31,911 nt of DNA from DATKPE01 sp035524335 (GCA_035524335.1 DATKPE010000017.1:1-31911), one strand, 5' to 3'; shown: positions 16,401 to 24,289, counted from the first letter of the stretch. Numbers and translations: made by a program. The notes: generated by a model from the letters alone, not told the origin.

Positions 16401-16575
16401 TCCCGAACCAGAGGAATCCGCGGGAGTCCTGGAAGATACAGTTGACATCTCCCTGGGAGAGTCCCTGTCTGACCGTCAGATGATTGAAAAGAAGGTGGTG
16501 CTGTGCACGGAGACCGGCGGGAACCATCGCGCAGACGATCAGAAAGAAAATGACGCGAAAGATGGAGGCCCTCAC
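13408..16575 (-). CDS. Periplasmic Reg_prop/Y_Y_Y sensor fused to SpoIIE-type PP2C phosphatase
   Basis: The protein has 1055 residues from the GTG chosen here. Order: signal peptide (RASIFRVIFFLIVCAMVPAGLRAQ); a long periplasmic set of two-component-regulator propeller repeats, each with the pattern D-x-x-G-x-(I/L)-W-(I/V)-G-T (first copy DSRGFLWFGTQDGLNRFD), filling about 650 residues; a Y_Y_Y domain (YAYRLEGSNSGWIQLG); one membrane helix (YFTLIVLVLYGV) at about 765; a coiled coil; and a PP2C domain (about 830-1055) with VGGDYYDFF, GDATGHGM, LLLTDGLPE and DDDITMLV, all metal ligands present. In most known proteins this sensor drives a histidine kinase; here it drives a phosphatase for a STAS protein. 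The start is uncertain: a GTG at 16620 or TTG at 16656 is also in frame, but the TTG lies in a terminator. It is the first gene of the operon. Confidence 0.92.
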   Translation of the reverse strand: MRASIFRVIFFLIVCAMVPAGLRAQHHLLFNHLTVRQGLSQGDVNCIFQDSRGFLWFGTQDGLNRFDGYDFKIYKNDPQTRGTISENFILMIGEDSAGTLWVGTRSTPGILNRFDRLTETFRQVARDSVDLSRARVSSSRPGFTDRAGIQWQGTDGQGLLRIDSRSGNTRTYRHTPSDPASLISDKIYCVTGDRSGNIWIGTVDGLDCLDERTGVFTHYRHDEKDPHSLSDNYVWPLLVDNDGILWAGTFRGGLNRFDPATKTFGRFTPHEFDPRSIGGDRIYSLFQDRSGIIWVGTGEHGVDYFNPSLAGFDLCSRDPSSPDGLADNDISGMYVDHAGLVWIGTDKGLDCWDRKKGTFRLFRHNPADPGSIGDVAQTILADRSGILWIGTVGNGLDRFDPASGKFTHFRNVPSDPASLPDNRVYALCEDQEGDLWVGTYAGGLCRFDRERGTFRTYRQNSADTGSLSANGCWALMSDRRGRIWIGTYGGGLDRFDRGSGSFTRFLHSDADPKSLSDNIVLSLLEDRAGNIWAGTSNGLCRFDGNSGSFRNYGEKDGLPNATIFGILEDRNGRLWLSTNHGISRFDPEKEQFQNFDYSDGLQGNEFNQNAFAQDPATGEMFFGGPNGFTFFEPEKVRLNDYVPPVVFTSFTRYNSDDKAGRPIRENGVDAGLPVTLSYKDNVVNFEFASLSYLNNFRNRYAYRLEGSNSGWIQLGTERRATFTNLDGGEYVLHVKGSNDDGVWNEEGTALEIRVTPPWWKTRWAYGSYFTLIVLVLYGVRTAELKRREQKARIRESELTAKAALAEKRALEAENERKTKELNDARLLQLSMLPREVPSVPGYAVGVVMKVATEVGGDYYDFFISPEGDLNVAFGDATGHGMQAGTIVTLMKGLFISESSNFEIPAFFNRCSRAMKEIRLGRLFMALTLARFQGKSVSLSSAGMPPAFLFRSADRTVEEILLKAVPLGSMKNFPYSLYETEMHAGDTMLLLTDGLPEQKNASQEMFDYARVEEIFRTSAGRPPAEIIAELMKAGEQWMDGVVQDDDITMLVIQKTA

Positions 16576-16648
16576 GGAGGGGTTGCCGTCCGGAAACGAT
16601 CGCTCCGGGGAGGGGACCACGCGGTGGTCGGTATCCTCGTTCGTATGG

Positions 16649-16684
16649 ACAAACAAGGGCCGCCGGGATGTTTCTCCGGCGGCC
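16649..16684 (-). terminator. Terminator after the T9SS mosaic gene
   Basis: GGCCGCCGG (16658-16666) pairs perfectly with CCGGCGGCC (16676-16684) around a 9-nt loop. Read leftward it is followed by CTTGTTTGT. It lies about 36 nt after the stop codon at 16720 and separates this operon from the partner-switching operon. Confidence 0.65.
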
Positions 16685-16719
16685 GCTGGCAGATATTGTC
16701 GATGCGTAATCTTCGGATC

Positions 16720-19700
16720 CTATTTCAAAAGGATCATTTTCTTCACGTCCCTGAATTCTCCCGCATCGATCCGGTAAAAATACGTGCCGCTGCTCACCTG
16801 CTCGCCGGAGAAATTCCTTCCGTTCCAGACCACTTCATGGTATCCCATCTCCTGCTGTCCGTCGACAAGCCGGGCAATCTCCTGGCCGTACACATTGTAC
16901 ACCGTCACCGCGACGCGGCTCGCAAACGGGAGCGCGTACCGGATCACCGTGGAGGGATTGAACGGATTCGGATAATTCTGCATGAGCTGGAAATTTTTCA
17001 CAAGCGGCTGTCCGGGCGCCGGCGTTTCTCCGCGTGCGACCGTCTGCGATCCCGAGGATCCGACCGAACCTCCGAACGCCGAGGAGAGTGTGACGACCGC
17101 CCCCTTGCCGACGACGACCGACTTGCCGAAAAACGCGCCTGTTGCCGTTGCAGACTGGCCGATGAGTATCGTCCCGTTCGGAACGACCATGTTGGCGAAT
17201 ACCGTCGCCTTCGGCCCTATATTGCCCGCCGCAATGAATCCGCAGAGCAGATCGTTCGAGCTGACGAAGATCGTGGCCGAGGAACCGGTCAGAGAGGTTC
17301 CGGCCGCCGGGCCGACGTACGATCCGATGTCCGCCGAGAATCCGAACTGGGTCCGGATTTCCACCTTCTGACTGCCGGTAAAATAGAGGTTGCCGCCGCC
17401 CCAGACCCAGAGGCTCTTGAAATTATACACCCCGGGGAGGAGACAGAGCCGCGCAAACGGCATGATGACTGCGTTGCCGTATGTTCCGGGACGCAGGGTA
17501 TCCTTGCAGGCGATCCCGAGAAGATAGTTCGCCCCCTTCGCGACGCCGGGATCGACGCTGTCGAACATCGGGAATGAACCGAGGGGAACGATGAGCGGTG
17601 AGTGCACCGTTCCGCTGATGGTCCCGAGATTCGTGAGAGTGTTTTCATAGACATCCCCGCCGACCACCGTTCCCGGATTTATCCGGATCTTGTCCGCCTT
17701 GAGAGAATATCCCGACTTCGTCGCCGCTCCGGACCCCAGACTCAACTCGTAGGTCGGATCGCCGGTCTGCGATTTTCTGTTGACAAGCACATTGCCGGAG
17801 ATGATCCGACTGCTGTCCTGAAGTTTTACGCTGTCCTGTCCGAAAATGACCGCATTCGCGTAGACGGGAGAAACAAAAACCGACTGCTCCGTCTGCCGGA
17901 AGAACGGCTGATTCCCCGCGGAGGTCGTCCCGGTCGCATGGATTTTAAAATCATAGCTTCCGGTGACCGCAGTCTGTGTGAAGGAACCCTGATACACCCC
18001 GTTGCCGGCCGACTGGAGAGTGAGCGTCGTCGGGACGGTCGCCCCGGGAGGCAGAACATCCGCCAGCACAAGGGCGTTGGTGATCGCCCGGCCGCCCGAG
18101 ACATGCTCGCTTCCGGCGATCGGACCCCCCTCCGAGAGCGTCACCTGGAACGGAATGGGTGATCCCGGAGCCACAACGTTGTGGGGGAACGACGCGGTCA
18201 TCGTGATGTCGACGGTCGAGGTGATCCGGATTTTCACGAGTTCAATTGAGGTCGACGGTGTCGAATTGGCACCCTCCGGATGAAGCGTCCAGATGCCGGG
18301 CGCAGGATTCGGGATCTGATAAAAACCGTATGTCGGACCCTGGATGTATTTCGCCCCCGGCGGCAGACTGTACGGAGTGATCACGTACGACGGGAGGCTC
18401 ATGGAATCGGTGATTCCCTGCGGTACCGGATATCCCGGCGGCACAAGGAAGAGGACGAACTGGCTCCCTTTCCAGTTCAGTCCGGGAAGGATGGTGGTCG
18501 TGCCCGGATCGACTGCACCCTGATACTTGATCCCGCCCTGCCAGTCGATGCCGCCCTGATACTTGATCCCGCCCTGGTATTTGATGCCGCCCTGATACTT
18601 GATCCCGCCCTGAATATTGGCATAGACACCGGTATCGGCCACGAGCTGAAGACCCGTCAGCTCATTCCAGATCGCCTGGATATCCAGGTTCATTGTGGTG
18701 TCGCTGGCAAGGAAGAAATCCCCTCCGGTGGTGTCCGCCAGCTGACTGGCAAGCACCTGGCCGGGGCTGTTCGGAAAACCGAGCGTGAAGAGGGAAATTG
18801 AAGCGGCATTGAGATTTCCCGCAAGCGTCATCGCCCCCGGCGATCCGGCGTCTTCGCACGCGCTCAGAAGAATCATCGCCTGCCGGTTCGGATTTGAAAC
18901 CTGGAGAAGATTCAGCCCCGTCTGTATCCCGGTTGCCAGATTCGTCGAACCTCCGGTGGTCATTCCGTTGATCCTCGCCAGGACTCCGGAGATGTTCGTG
19001 GAGTCGACGGTGGTAAGAGGGACGATGACCGAATCGGGCAGTTTCACGACGGAGATCCGGTCTGTCGGCCGGAGTTTCTGGACAAGCTCCGTCACGCTGT
19101 TCCTGGCCGGGGCGAACGCCTGGTACTGGCCGTCGAACGTCTGCGAGCCGTCAACCAGCACGACCACGTCAAGCGAACTTTTCGGCGCATGTGCGTAGAT
19201 ATAATTGATACCGGCGATATCTCCCGGCTCGAGCGACCGTTTTTCCGTCTCATCATCCCGGATGATGCCGTACATCGTGAGATGCTCGCCGTTGCTCCCC
19301 ATCCGCGCATCCCACCCGGGATATCCGGGAACGTACACGTCGCCGAGCCCGCCGAAGTGACCCACCTCGTGAGTCGCGACATCCAGCATGTCTTTCAGTC
19401 CGCCCGGATAATCCGGCGCCGTGGCATTGCCGAACTGATTGTATTCCGCGTCGAAGGCGATGTCGACATCGGTGAGCTCTCCGTTGAGAGCGTTGTAGCG
19501 GACGCGGGTGATGGCGATGACGTTGGAGCTCGCGCCGGTCGAATCCTCCCACCCGTTCGTGATCCAGACAATGTTGTTCACACCGTCGGGAGTCCCCCCC
19601 CACTGGTTGCTCTGCCCGATCTGCGGATTTTCGGAATAAGAGACATTCTGCGTCCCGTCCATCTTTACCGCCTGGACATTCCAGGCAACGAACGCGCTTT

Positions 19701-22700
19701 CGATCGGGGCCTGAAAGCCGCTCGAGGCGACACTGCCGCTGATCGTAAACTGTCCCTTCCCGTCAGGCCAGTGAAGCGGAATGCCCGTTTCGGTCGTATT
19801 GATCACATACTGGTCCGGCAGAAACAGCCGCGTGCTGAGGCCCACCGGAAGATCGGCCGCAAACTCCGATGTATTCCCGTACTGGTCGGTCGCCGTGGCC
19901 GATACGAACTGCCCCGGCAGAAGAGGAACGTTCGAGTTGATGTTGAACCAGGCGTACGCCGAATCGGCGTCTGTCACCACGGTCGTGCTCCCGAGCAGTC
20001 GCTTCCCCTCCCCGTATTGTGATGCATTCACGGAATCGTTGACAAACGCCTCGATCTGGAAGGTCGTGCTCCTCCAGCTGAGGAGATATCCCTGGATGTT
20101 GGAGTGCGCTGAATCGACCGGCGAGGCGATGTCGACCGCGGGATAGTTCACATGATAATTGATGGCGTCCGGTGTGGCCGGCCGGACGAGCGGATTGGTC
20201 GGCCCGCCGGGGTACCTGTTCGCCAGAACCTGACCCGCGCCGCCGAAATCGATGCCGAGTCCGCCGTTCAGATAAATCATGTTGCCGAGAATGCTGTTGC
20301 CCGCCGGAGGAGGAACCGAATCCCCCGGATTCACATCGATCAGCGCAATCCCGTCGAATCCGTTCGCATATATCCGGTTGCCGTCGCTCTCGCCGGAGAC
20401 GCCGAACAGATTGCCGATCTGATTTCCGTTGCCGTCACGGATGCTGATGCCGTTCCCTCCGTTGCCGGTGATGACGTTGCGCTGAATAATATTGCTGTCG
20501 CTCATGATCCCGATGCCGGCGCCCGGGAATCCCTTGATGAGCAGGCCGCGGATAATACTCCCGTGCGGCGTATATCCCCACGGAAGAAAATTCCTGGCCA
20601 GATCGAGCCCGTCACTGTTCGGGTAGGCCTGGGAGGCATAGCCGGGCTGGAGGGATATGAGCGGGTTCCCGCCTGAATCGGTCTGGTTGCTGAAATCGAG
20701 CACAATCTGATCCGTCAGCGGCGGGAGAGGCCGCGAGAGAAGAATGATTTTGGATCCGGGCGCCGGTCCCTGAGTGATGCTGAACCGCACGGTGTCGGTT
20801 CCGGGATTGCCGTTCACGATCGCAAGCGCTTCCCGGAGCGATGTCACGCCGTCGTTCGGATCGACGGTGTCAAGCAGGGTGTTGACGATCACCGTCTGGG
20901 AAACGTTCGCGGCGTAAATCGCTTTCAGCGCTTTGTTTTTATCCATGACCAGACCGAGCGGATTCACCGACGGACGACTGCTGTCGGGAAGTATCCAGCT
21001 GACAAAATGATAGCCCGCCGAGGCATATGCGGTCAGAACCACCGTGTCAAGCGGATTGTAAAGAGGTTTTGCCGGATTTATCGCAACACTTCCCAGACCG
21101 ACCGCCCCCGTCGAAGGATCAGTGTCGAGGGTTACCGCCAGTCCGTACTGATCCCTGCTGGACGCGCTTATAATAGTGTGATTCGCAGTGATGTTCGTCA
21201 GCGTGAAGGCCGTCTGCCGCGGCCCGGAGGCGGTCACCGCAGGCACAATCGCCAGGTTCGTCGTATCGAGCTGAAGCGCGGAGACATGATAAAATGTGTC
21301 CGCCGTTATGGTAAAGTTCACCGAGGATCCGTACGCCTCTGTGAGCGGACCGGGCGGAACTATCGTTCCGTGTGCACCCGGCAGAACCGTTACGGTATAA
21401 AGATTGACGGCGAATGTCACTCTGATCGAATGACCCGATGTGACGGGCGGGAACGCATAACCGGCGGAGTTGCCGGTGTAGACGCTGTCGACGAAAACGC
21501 TGTCGACATGATAACCGGTGGCCGGCGAAAACGTGAACTGCGGAGCGGCTCCATAGGAGACCACCGTCGGCACCGACGGACTGATCGTGCCGTTCGGACC
21601 CGCCGTTGGGGTGATCGTGTACTGATTGATCGCAAACGTCACTCGGATGGCGTGATTCGTTGTCACCGCCGGAAATGTGTAGTTCCCCGCCGCGGTTTGA
21701 ACCGCTCCGTCGACGATCACGCTGTCGACATGGTATCCGGTGGCCGGCGTAAAGGTGAACTGGGGCGTCGCGCCGTAGGGAACCACCGTCGGCACCGAGG
21801 GGCTGATCGTGCCGTTCGGACCTGCAGTCGGTGCAATCGTATATTTGTTGATTGCAAAGGTAACATAAATCGTATGATTGGCGGTCACGCCGGTAAATGT
21901 ATATCCCGCCGGATTTCCTGCGTACAGACCGTCAAGGTAAAGACTATCGACATGGTATCCTGTCGCCGGGGTGAACGTGAACGCCTGATTCGCGTTCGGC
22001 GCCACGGGGATCGCTCCGGCCGGCGAAATGGAACCATTCGGACCGGCCGAGGATGAAATGGTATACGCATTCTGGGCGAACGTAACGCTGATCGTATGAT
22101 TCGCCGACACCGACGGAAATGCATAGGTCAGACTGGCGGGGGAACTGAGGGAGGTGGCCACGGTCGTTGTCGTTCCGTCCACCGTGAGGGTCTGAACGTG
22201 GTATCCCGCATTTGCGGTCATCGTGAATGTTTTGGTGACGCCCGGATCGACGTACACCGTACCGGACGGAGAAATGACGCCGTTGGGGCCGGCGCTGGCG
22301 GTTATCTTATAATCGAAGTCGCAGGCGGCATGGAGATCGAACCAGTTCTGGGAACCGATCCAGAGACCGTGACAGGCAATGAGGTTATCACCGACATGCA
22401 GGAGCGAATCGGGAACGGTGAAAACCAGATCACCCGAATCGGTCGGACAGGTGGTATGACTCTTTACTCCCTGCGAAATATCGGTGCCGTTAAAGAAGAG
22501 CTGGACGCCGTCGTAGAGCGAGGCATAGATTTTGAGGCGGACGGCCCCCTGGGGAAGTGTAAGATGCTTCCTCATCACGAGGTCTTTGGAAGACTGCCAG
22601 ATCGTCCTCACATGGGAGGTATCGTTCATGGGACAGGGGGAACTCGTGGTCAGGGTGCCGAAGGCTGCGGTCCCGCTCGTATATCCCGATTCGGACGAGG

Positions 22701-22863
22701 AGGGATTTTTGAAGCTCAGCGACGTGATGATCGTCGAGTTCGATTTCAGAAACTGGTACAGGTAGCCGCCGGAGCGCCGCGGAAGCACGGTCTGATTCGG
22801 CTGGCCGGACGCCAGAGACGAAAGAAGAATGATGAACGCAGACAACAGGGTAATTTTTTTCAT
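16720..22863 (-). CDS. Giant T9SS-exported mosaic protein: InlB-type repeats, CSLREA/beta-helix, metzincin motif, VWA domain
   Basis: The protein has 2047 residues. Order: signal peptide (MKKITLLSAF to ASG); a beta-rich region; six divergent InlB B-type repeats (about 185-655; SAGPNGSISP, FTPATGYHVDS, ANHTIYVTF); a CSLREA-like segment (VNTLLDTVDPNDGVTSLREAL) and a right-handed beta-helix region (about 660-900); a region with the metzincin zinc motif HExxHxxGxxD (His1165, Glu1166, His1169, Gly1172, Asp1175); a von Willebrand A domain (about 1230-1415) with the metal site DGSQT at Asp1238; five GGIKYQ-type repeats (1419-1448); a beta-rich stretch; and a T9SS type A sorting domain with NYPNPFNPST, ending VKKMILLK. 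It should reach the cell surface or medium by T9SS. Catalysis is plausible because the zinc ligands are intact; the substrate is unknown. It follows the small secreted gene by 81 nt. Confidence 0.93.
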   Translation of the reverse strand: MKKITLLSAFIILLSSLASGQPNQTVLPRRSGGYLYQFLKSNSTIITSLSFKNPSSSESGYTSGTAAFGTLTTSSPCPMNDTSHVRTIWQSSKDLVMRKHLTLPQGAVRLKIYASLYDGVQLFFNGTDISQGVKSHTTCPTDSGDLVFTVPDSLLHVGDNLIACHGLWIGSQNWFDLHAACDFDYKITASAGPNGVISPSGTVYVDPGVTKTFTMTANAGYHVQTLTVDGTTTTVATSLSSPASLTYAFPSVSANHTISVTFAQNAYTISSSAGPNGSISPAGAIPVAPNANQAFTFTPATGYHVDSLYLDGLYAGNPAGYTFTGVTANHTIYVTFAINKYTIAPTAGPNGTISPSVPTVVPYGATPQFTFTPATGYHVDSVIVDGAVQTAAGNYTFPAVTTNHAIRVTFAINQYTITPTAGPNGTISPSVPTVVSYGAAPQFTFSPATGYHVDSVFVDSVYTGNSAGYAFPPVTSGHSIRVTFAVNLYTVTVLPGAHGTIVPPGPLTEAYGSSVNFTITADTFYHVSALQLDTTNLAIVPAVTASGPRQTAFTLTNITANHTIISASSRDQYGLAVTLDTDPSTGAVGLGSVAINPAKPLYNPLDTVVLTAYASAGYHFVSWILPDSSRPSVNPLGLVMDKNKALKAIYAANVSQTVIVNTLLDTVDPNDGVTSLREALAIVNGNPGTDTVRFSITQGPAPGSKIILLSRPLPPLTDQIVLDFSNQTDSGGNPLISLQPGYASQAYPNSDGLDLARNFLPWGYTPHGSIIRGLLIKGFPGAGIGIMSDSNIIQRNVITGNGGNGISIRDGNGNQIGNLFGVSGESDGNRIYANGFDGIALIDVNPGDSVPPPAGNSILGNMIYLNGGLGIDFGGAGQVLANRYPGGPTNPLVRPATPDAINYHVNYPAVDIASPVDSAHSNIQGYLLSWRSTTFQIEAFVNDSVNASQYGEGKRLLGSTTVVTDADSAYAWFNINSNVPLLPGQFVSATATDQYGNTSEFAADLPVGLSTRLFLPDQYVINTTETGIPLHWPDGKGQFTISGSVASSGFQAPIESAFVAWNVQAVKMDGTQNVSYSENPQIGQSNQWGGTPDGVNNIVWITNGWEDSTGASSNVIAITRVRYNALNGELTDVDIAFDAEYNQFGNATAPDYPGGLKDMLDVATHEVGHFGGLGDVYVPGYPGWDARMGSNGEHLTMYGIIRDDETEKRSLEPGDIAGINYIYAHAPKSSLDVVVLVDGSQTFDGQYQAFAPARNSVTELVQKLRPTDRISVVKLPDSVIVPLTTVDSTNISGVLARINGMTTGGSTNLATGIQTGLNLLQVSNPNRQAMILLSACEDAGSPGAMTLAGNLNAASISLFTLGFPNSPGQVLASQLADTTGGDFFLASDTTMNLDIQAIWNELTGLQLVADTGVYANIQGGIKYQGGIKYQGGIKYQGGIDWQGGIKYQGAVDPGTTTILPGLNWKGSQFVLFLVPPGYPVPQGITDSMSLPSYVITPYSLPPGAKYIQGPTYGFYQIPNPAPGIWTLHPEGANSTPSTSIELVKIRITSTVDITMTASFPHNVVAPGSPIPFQVTLSEGGPIAGSEHVSGGRAITNALVLADVLPPGATVPTTLTLQSAGNGVYQGSFTQTAVTGSYDFKIHATGTTSAGNQPFFRQTEQSVFVSPVYANAVIFGQDSVKLQDSSRIISGNVLVNRKSQTGDPTYELSLGSGAATKSGYSLKADKIRINPGTVVGGDVYENTLTNLGTISGTVHSPLIVPLGSFPMFDSVDPGVAKGANYLLGIACKDTLRPGTYGNAVIMPFARLCLLPGVYNFKSLWVWGGGNLYFTGSQKVEIRTQFGFSADIGSYVGPAAGTSLTGSSATIFVSSNDLLCGFIAAGNIGPKATVFANMVVPNGTILIGQSATATGAFFGKSVVVGKGAVVTLSSAFGGSVGSSGSQTVARGETPAPGQPLVKNFQLMQNYPNPFNPSTVIRYALPFASRVAVTVYNVYGQEIARLVDGQQEMGYHEVVWNGRNFSGEQVSSGTYFYRIDAGEFRDVKKMILLK
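18520..18609 (-). repeat. Five tandem 18-bp repeats encoding GGIKYQ/GGIDWQ
   Basis: The 18-bp unit CTGATACTTGATCCCGCC occurs at 18520, 18556 and 18592 exactly. Two variants lie at 18538 (codes GGIDWQ) and 18574 (codes GGIKYQ with different codons). They are in frame inside the mosaic protein, just after its VWA domain. The unit length and exact copies suggest slippage. Confidence 0.95.
20899..22311 (-). repeat. Six divergent InlB B-type protein repeats at DNA level
   Basis: About 70-85 codons repeat six times within the mosaic gene. The second to fourth copies are closest in sequence: TAGPNGTISPSVPTVV occurs twice unchanged, and GYHVDS three times. The copies are diverged enough to be old duplications. 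They are likely beta-grasp-like stalk domains. Confidence 0.85.
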
Positions 22864-22944
22864 GAAGAACCTCGCAATGGCTGAAACGGATGATGGAGAA
22901 CGGTGATGGCCCGGCTGATCGCGCGGGAACCAGATTACCGGCGC

Positions 22945-23466
22945 TTACCTGCCCGGCCCCGGCCTGGACGCAAGCGCCGTCCTGAGGTGCGAGGTGAACT
23001 GTGCGAGCGTTCCGACATTGGGAATGATTTTCGCCCCCGTCGTGCTGTCCTGCTTGATCGTCAGTTTTCCCTGCTCGCCCGATGCGACACGAAGAGAACC
23101 CCGCGCATCCTTCTTTGCGAACACCACCACATCCTCGCTCCGGAGGAACCGCGGTGAATGGCTGTACCATTCCCCCACGCCGTCGACCTCCCCGCCCGGG
23201 ACGACGAGGCTGATCGTCTGCTGGCCTGCATCCCCCTTCAGGACACTGTTGACGGCAATCGTCACGCGCGTCTGGATCCGGGATTTATTTGCATTCCATT
23301 CCGCCTTCAGGGTTCCGACCCGGCCGACGACGATGACATCGGCGTCCCGGGCGAGCTGATCGGTGACGGTTTTTGAAGGCTGGGAAAAAACTGAAGATGA
23401 AACGAGAAGAGTGCACACGATCAATAAAACGACCGGTGCAGTGCTGAGGCATTTCCGGACAATCAT
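22945..23466 (-). CDS. Small secreted protein, partner of the metzincin-type mosaic protein
   Basis: The protein has 173 residues with a signal peptide (MIVRKCLSTAPVVLLIVCTLLVSSSVFSQ). The mature part reads DQLARDADVIVVGRV near its start, then RVTIAVNSVLKGD, then LVVPGGEVDGVGEWYSHSPRFLRSEDVVVFA. From memory this layout (VLKGD, then PGG, then PRF and VVFA) resembles uncharacterised secreted proteins encoded beside matrixin-like metallopeptidases; I cannot give a family name. The ATG at 23466 has a strong GGAGG site. The gene is first in an operon with the mosaic protein 81 nt downstream. A role in binding, folding or restraining the peptidase region is an inference from this pairing. Confidence 0.75.
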   Translation of the reverse strand: MIVRKCLSTAPVVLLIVCTLLVSSSVFSQPSKTVTDQLARDADVIVVGRVGTLKAEWNANKSRIQTRVTIAVNSVLKGDAGQQTISLVVPGGEVDGVGEWYSHSPRFLRSEDVVVFAKKDARGSLRVASGEQGKLTIKQDSTTGAKIIPNVGTLAQFTSHLRTALASRPGPGR

Positions 23467-23599
23467 ACAAATTCCTCCGATGAACGAAAACAACGTGATA
23501 GATGAACTGAAATTTCCTGCGGCTGACAGAGTCCCGGAATGCGCTGATCTGCGCCTGCATCATCTCCGGGGGAAGAGCGGACGGTACTTCAAGGCTTAT

Positions 23600-23628
23600 A
23601 TGATAATCATTTTAGCCAACTGAGTCAA
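23600..23628 (-). promoter_or_regulatory. Promoter of the T9SS mosaic operon
   Basis: On the minus strand TTGACT (23623-23628), a 17-nt spacer and TATCAT (23600-23605) match sigma70 consensus at 10 of 12 positions. The leader to the ATG at 23466 would be about 125 nt. Confidence 0.55.
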
Positions 23629-23797
23629 GAGGCATCCCAACGCCAGGTCTGATTTACCCGGTTTTGGAAAAGGCGCTTCTCCTTCGGATTGCATAAAGCC
23701 GCCTTCCCGCCTTTTCGTCTGCCGGAACCGCGAACCGGGACCCGTCGGTACAGCACAAAAATCATTCATTCGGTCCGGTTTCAGGGAAATATCACCT

Positions 23798-23826
23798 TTG
23801 ACTGTCCTGATTAATTTCTCTACATT
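23798..23826 (+). promoter_or_regulatory. Promoter of the STAS gene at 23930
   Basis: TTGACT (23798-23803), a 17-nt spacer and TACATT (23821-23826) match sigma70 consensus at 9 of 12 positions. The sequence TACATTG also fits the Bacteroidota -7 element. The leader would be about 97 nt. Confidence 0.5.
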
Positions 23827-23929
23827 GCAGATGGCGTTGTTCCCGGTATATACCCATATTAATTTTCCGGCAGATACCCATGCATGAATGCGCCGGAACA
23901 ACCAGCCAGCATCAAAATAAGGAGAAGGC

Positions 23930-24289
23930 ATGCAGGTCAGCATCGACAGTACCTCGGATATCGTTGTAATCCGAATCGCGGGAGATTTTCTGAGCGACAA
24001 CGACCAGGCGGCATTCCGAGGTCAGATCCACGACCTTGTGAAAAAAGGATCACGCCTCTTTCTGGTCGACCTCGGCGATGTCACATATATCAACAGCTGT
24101 GGTCTCGGATCCCTCGTCGGCGCGTACACAACTGCAAAAAAAGCGGGCGGGGATGTTCAGTTAGCCCGTGCCGGCTCGCATGTCGCCGAACTTCTTGCAA
24201 CAACCCGGCTCGATAAGGTCTTCAAGCTTCATCCGACCTTCGAACAGGCGCGCGCACATCTGTCCCCTCAGCCGAAAACCGCACGATAA
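23930..24289 (+). CDS. STAS-domain anti-sigma factor antagonist
   Basis: This 119-residue STAS protein reads MQVSIDSTSDIVVIRIAGDF at its start and SRLFLVDLGDVTYINSCGLGSLVGAY around the switch site. Ser is present two residues before Gly, so it can be phosphorylated in the usual way. AAGGAGAAGGC precedes the ATG at 23930, an excellent ribosome site. It is monocistronic with its own promoter, which suggests a distinct expression pattern from the STAS gene in the partner-switching operon. It may compete with that protein for the same kinase or report to another one. Confidence 0.94.
   Translation: MQVSIDSTSDIVVIRIAGDFLSDNDQAAFRGQIHDLVKKGSRLFLVDLGDVTYINSCGLGSLVGAYTTAKKAGGDVQLARAGSHVAELLATTRLDKVFKLHPTFEQARAHLSPQPKTAR

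Larger units (their letters stand above)
23467..23929. other. Divergent intergenic region with two promoters
   Basis: These 463 bases separate the T9SS mosaic operon (leftward) from a STAS gene (rightward). Each direction has a good promoter: 23600-23628 leftward and 23798-23826 rightward. A leftward reading frame of about 130 codons overlaps the STAS start, but it has no ribosome site or recognisable protein pattern, so no gene is called. Confidence 0.65.

Noticed and set aside
16576..16656. Upstream starts (TTG 16656, GTG 16620) for the propeller-phosphatase
   Set aside because: The TTG lies in the T tract side of the terminator of the preceding gene, and both give a charged stretch ahead of the signal peptide. 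They cannot be fully excluded because the GTG at 16575 also lacks a strong ribosome site.
15352..17577. A 741-codon rightward reading frame opposite the propeller-phosphatase and the T9SS gene
   Set aside because: It is the mirror of two well-supported genes, spans the terminator between them, has no ribosome site and shows no recognisable domain. GC-rich coding strands often leave the antisense frame open.
18520..18609. Short tandem repeat as a CRISPR array or insertion site
   Set aside because: There are no spacers; the 18-bp units are contiguous, in frame and code a hexapeptide inside a long gene.
20899..22311. The roughly 220-bp repeats as a mobile-element or satellite array
   Set aside because: They code consecutive InlB-type domains in frame with protein-level conservation; no terminal repeats or transposase are near.
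23596..24000. A leftward reading frame of about 134 codons across the intergenic region and the start of a STAS gene
   Set aside because: It overlaps both good promoters and the STAS start, lacks a ribosome site and has no conserved motif.
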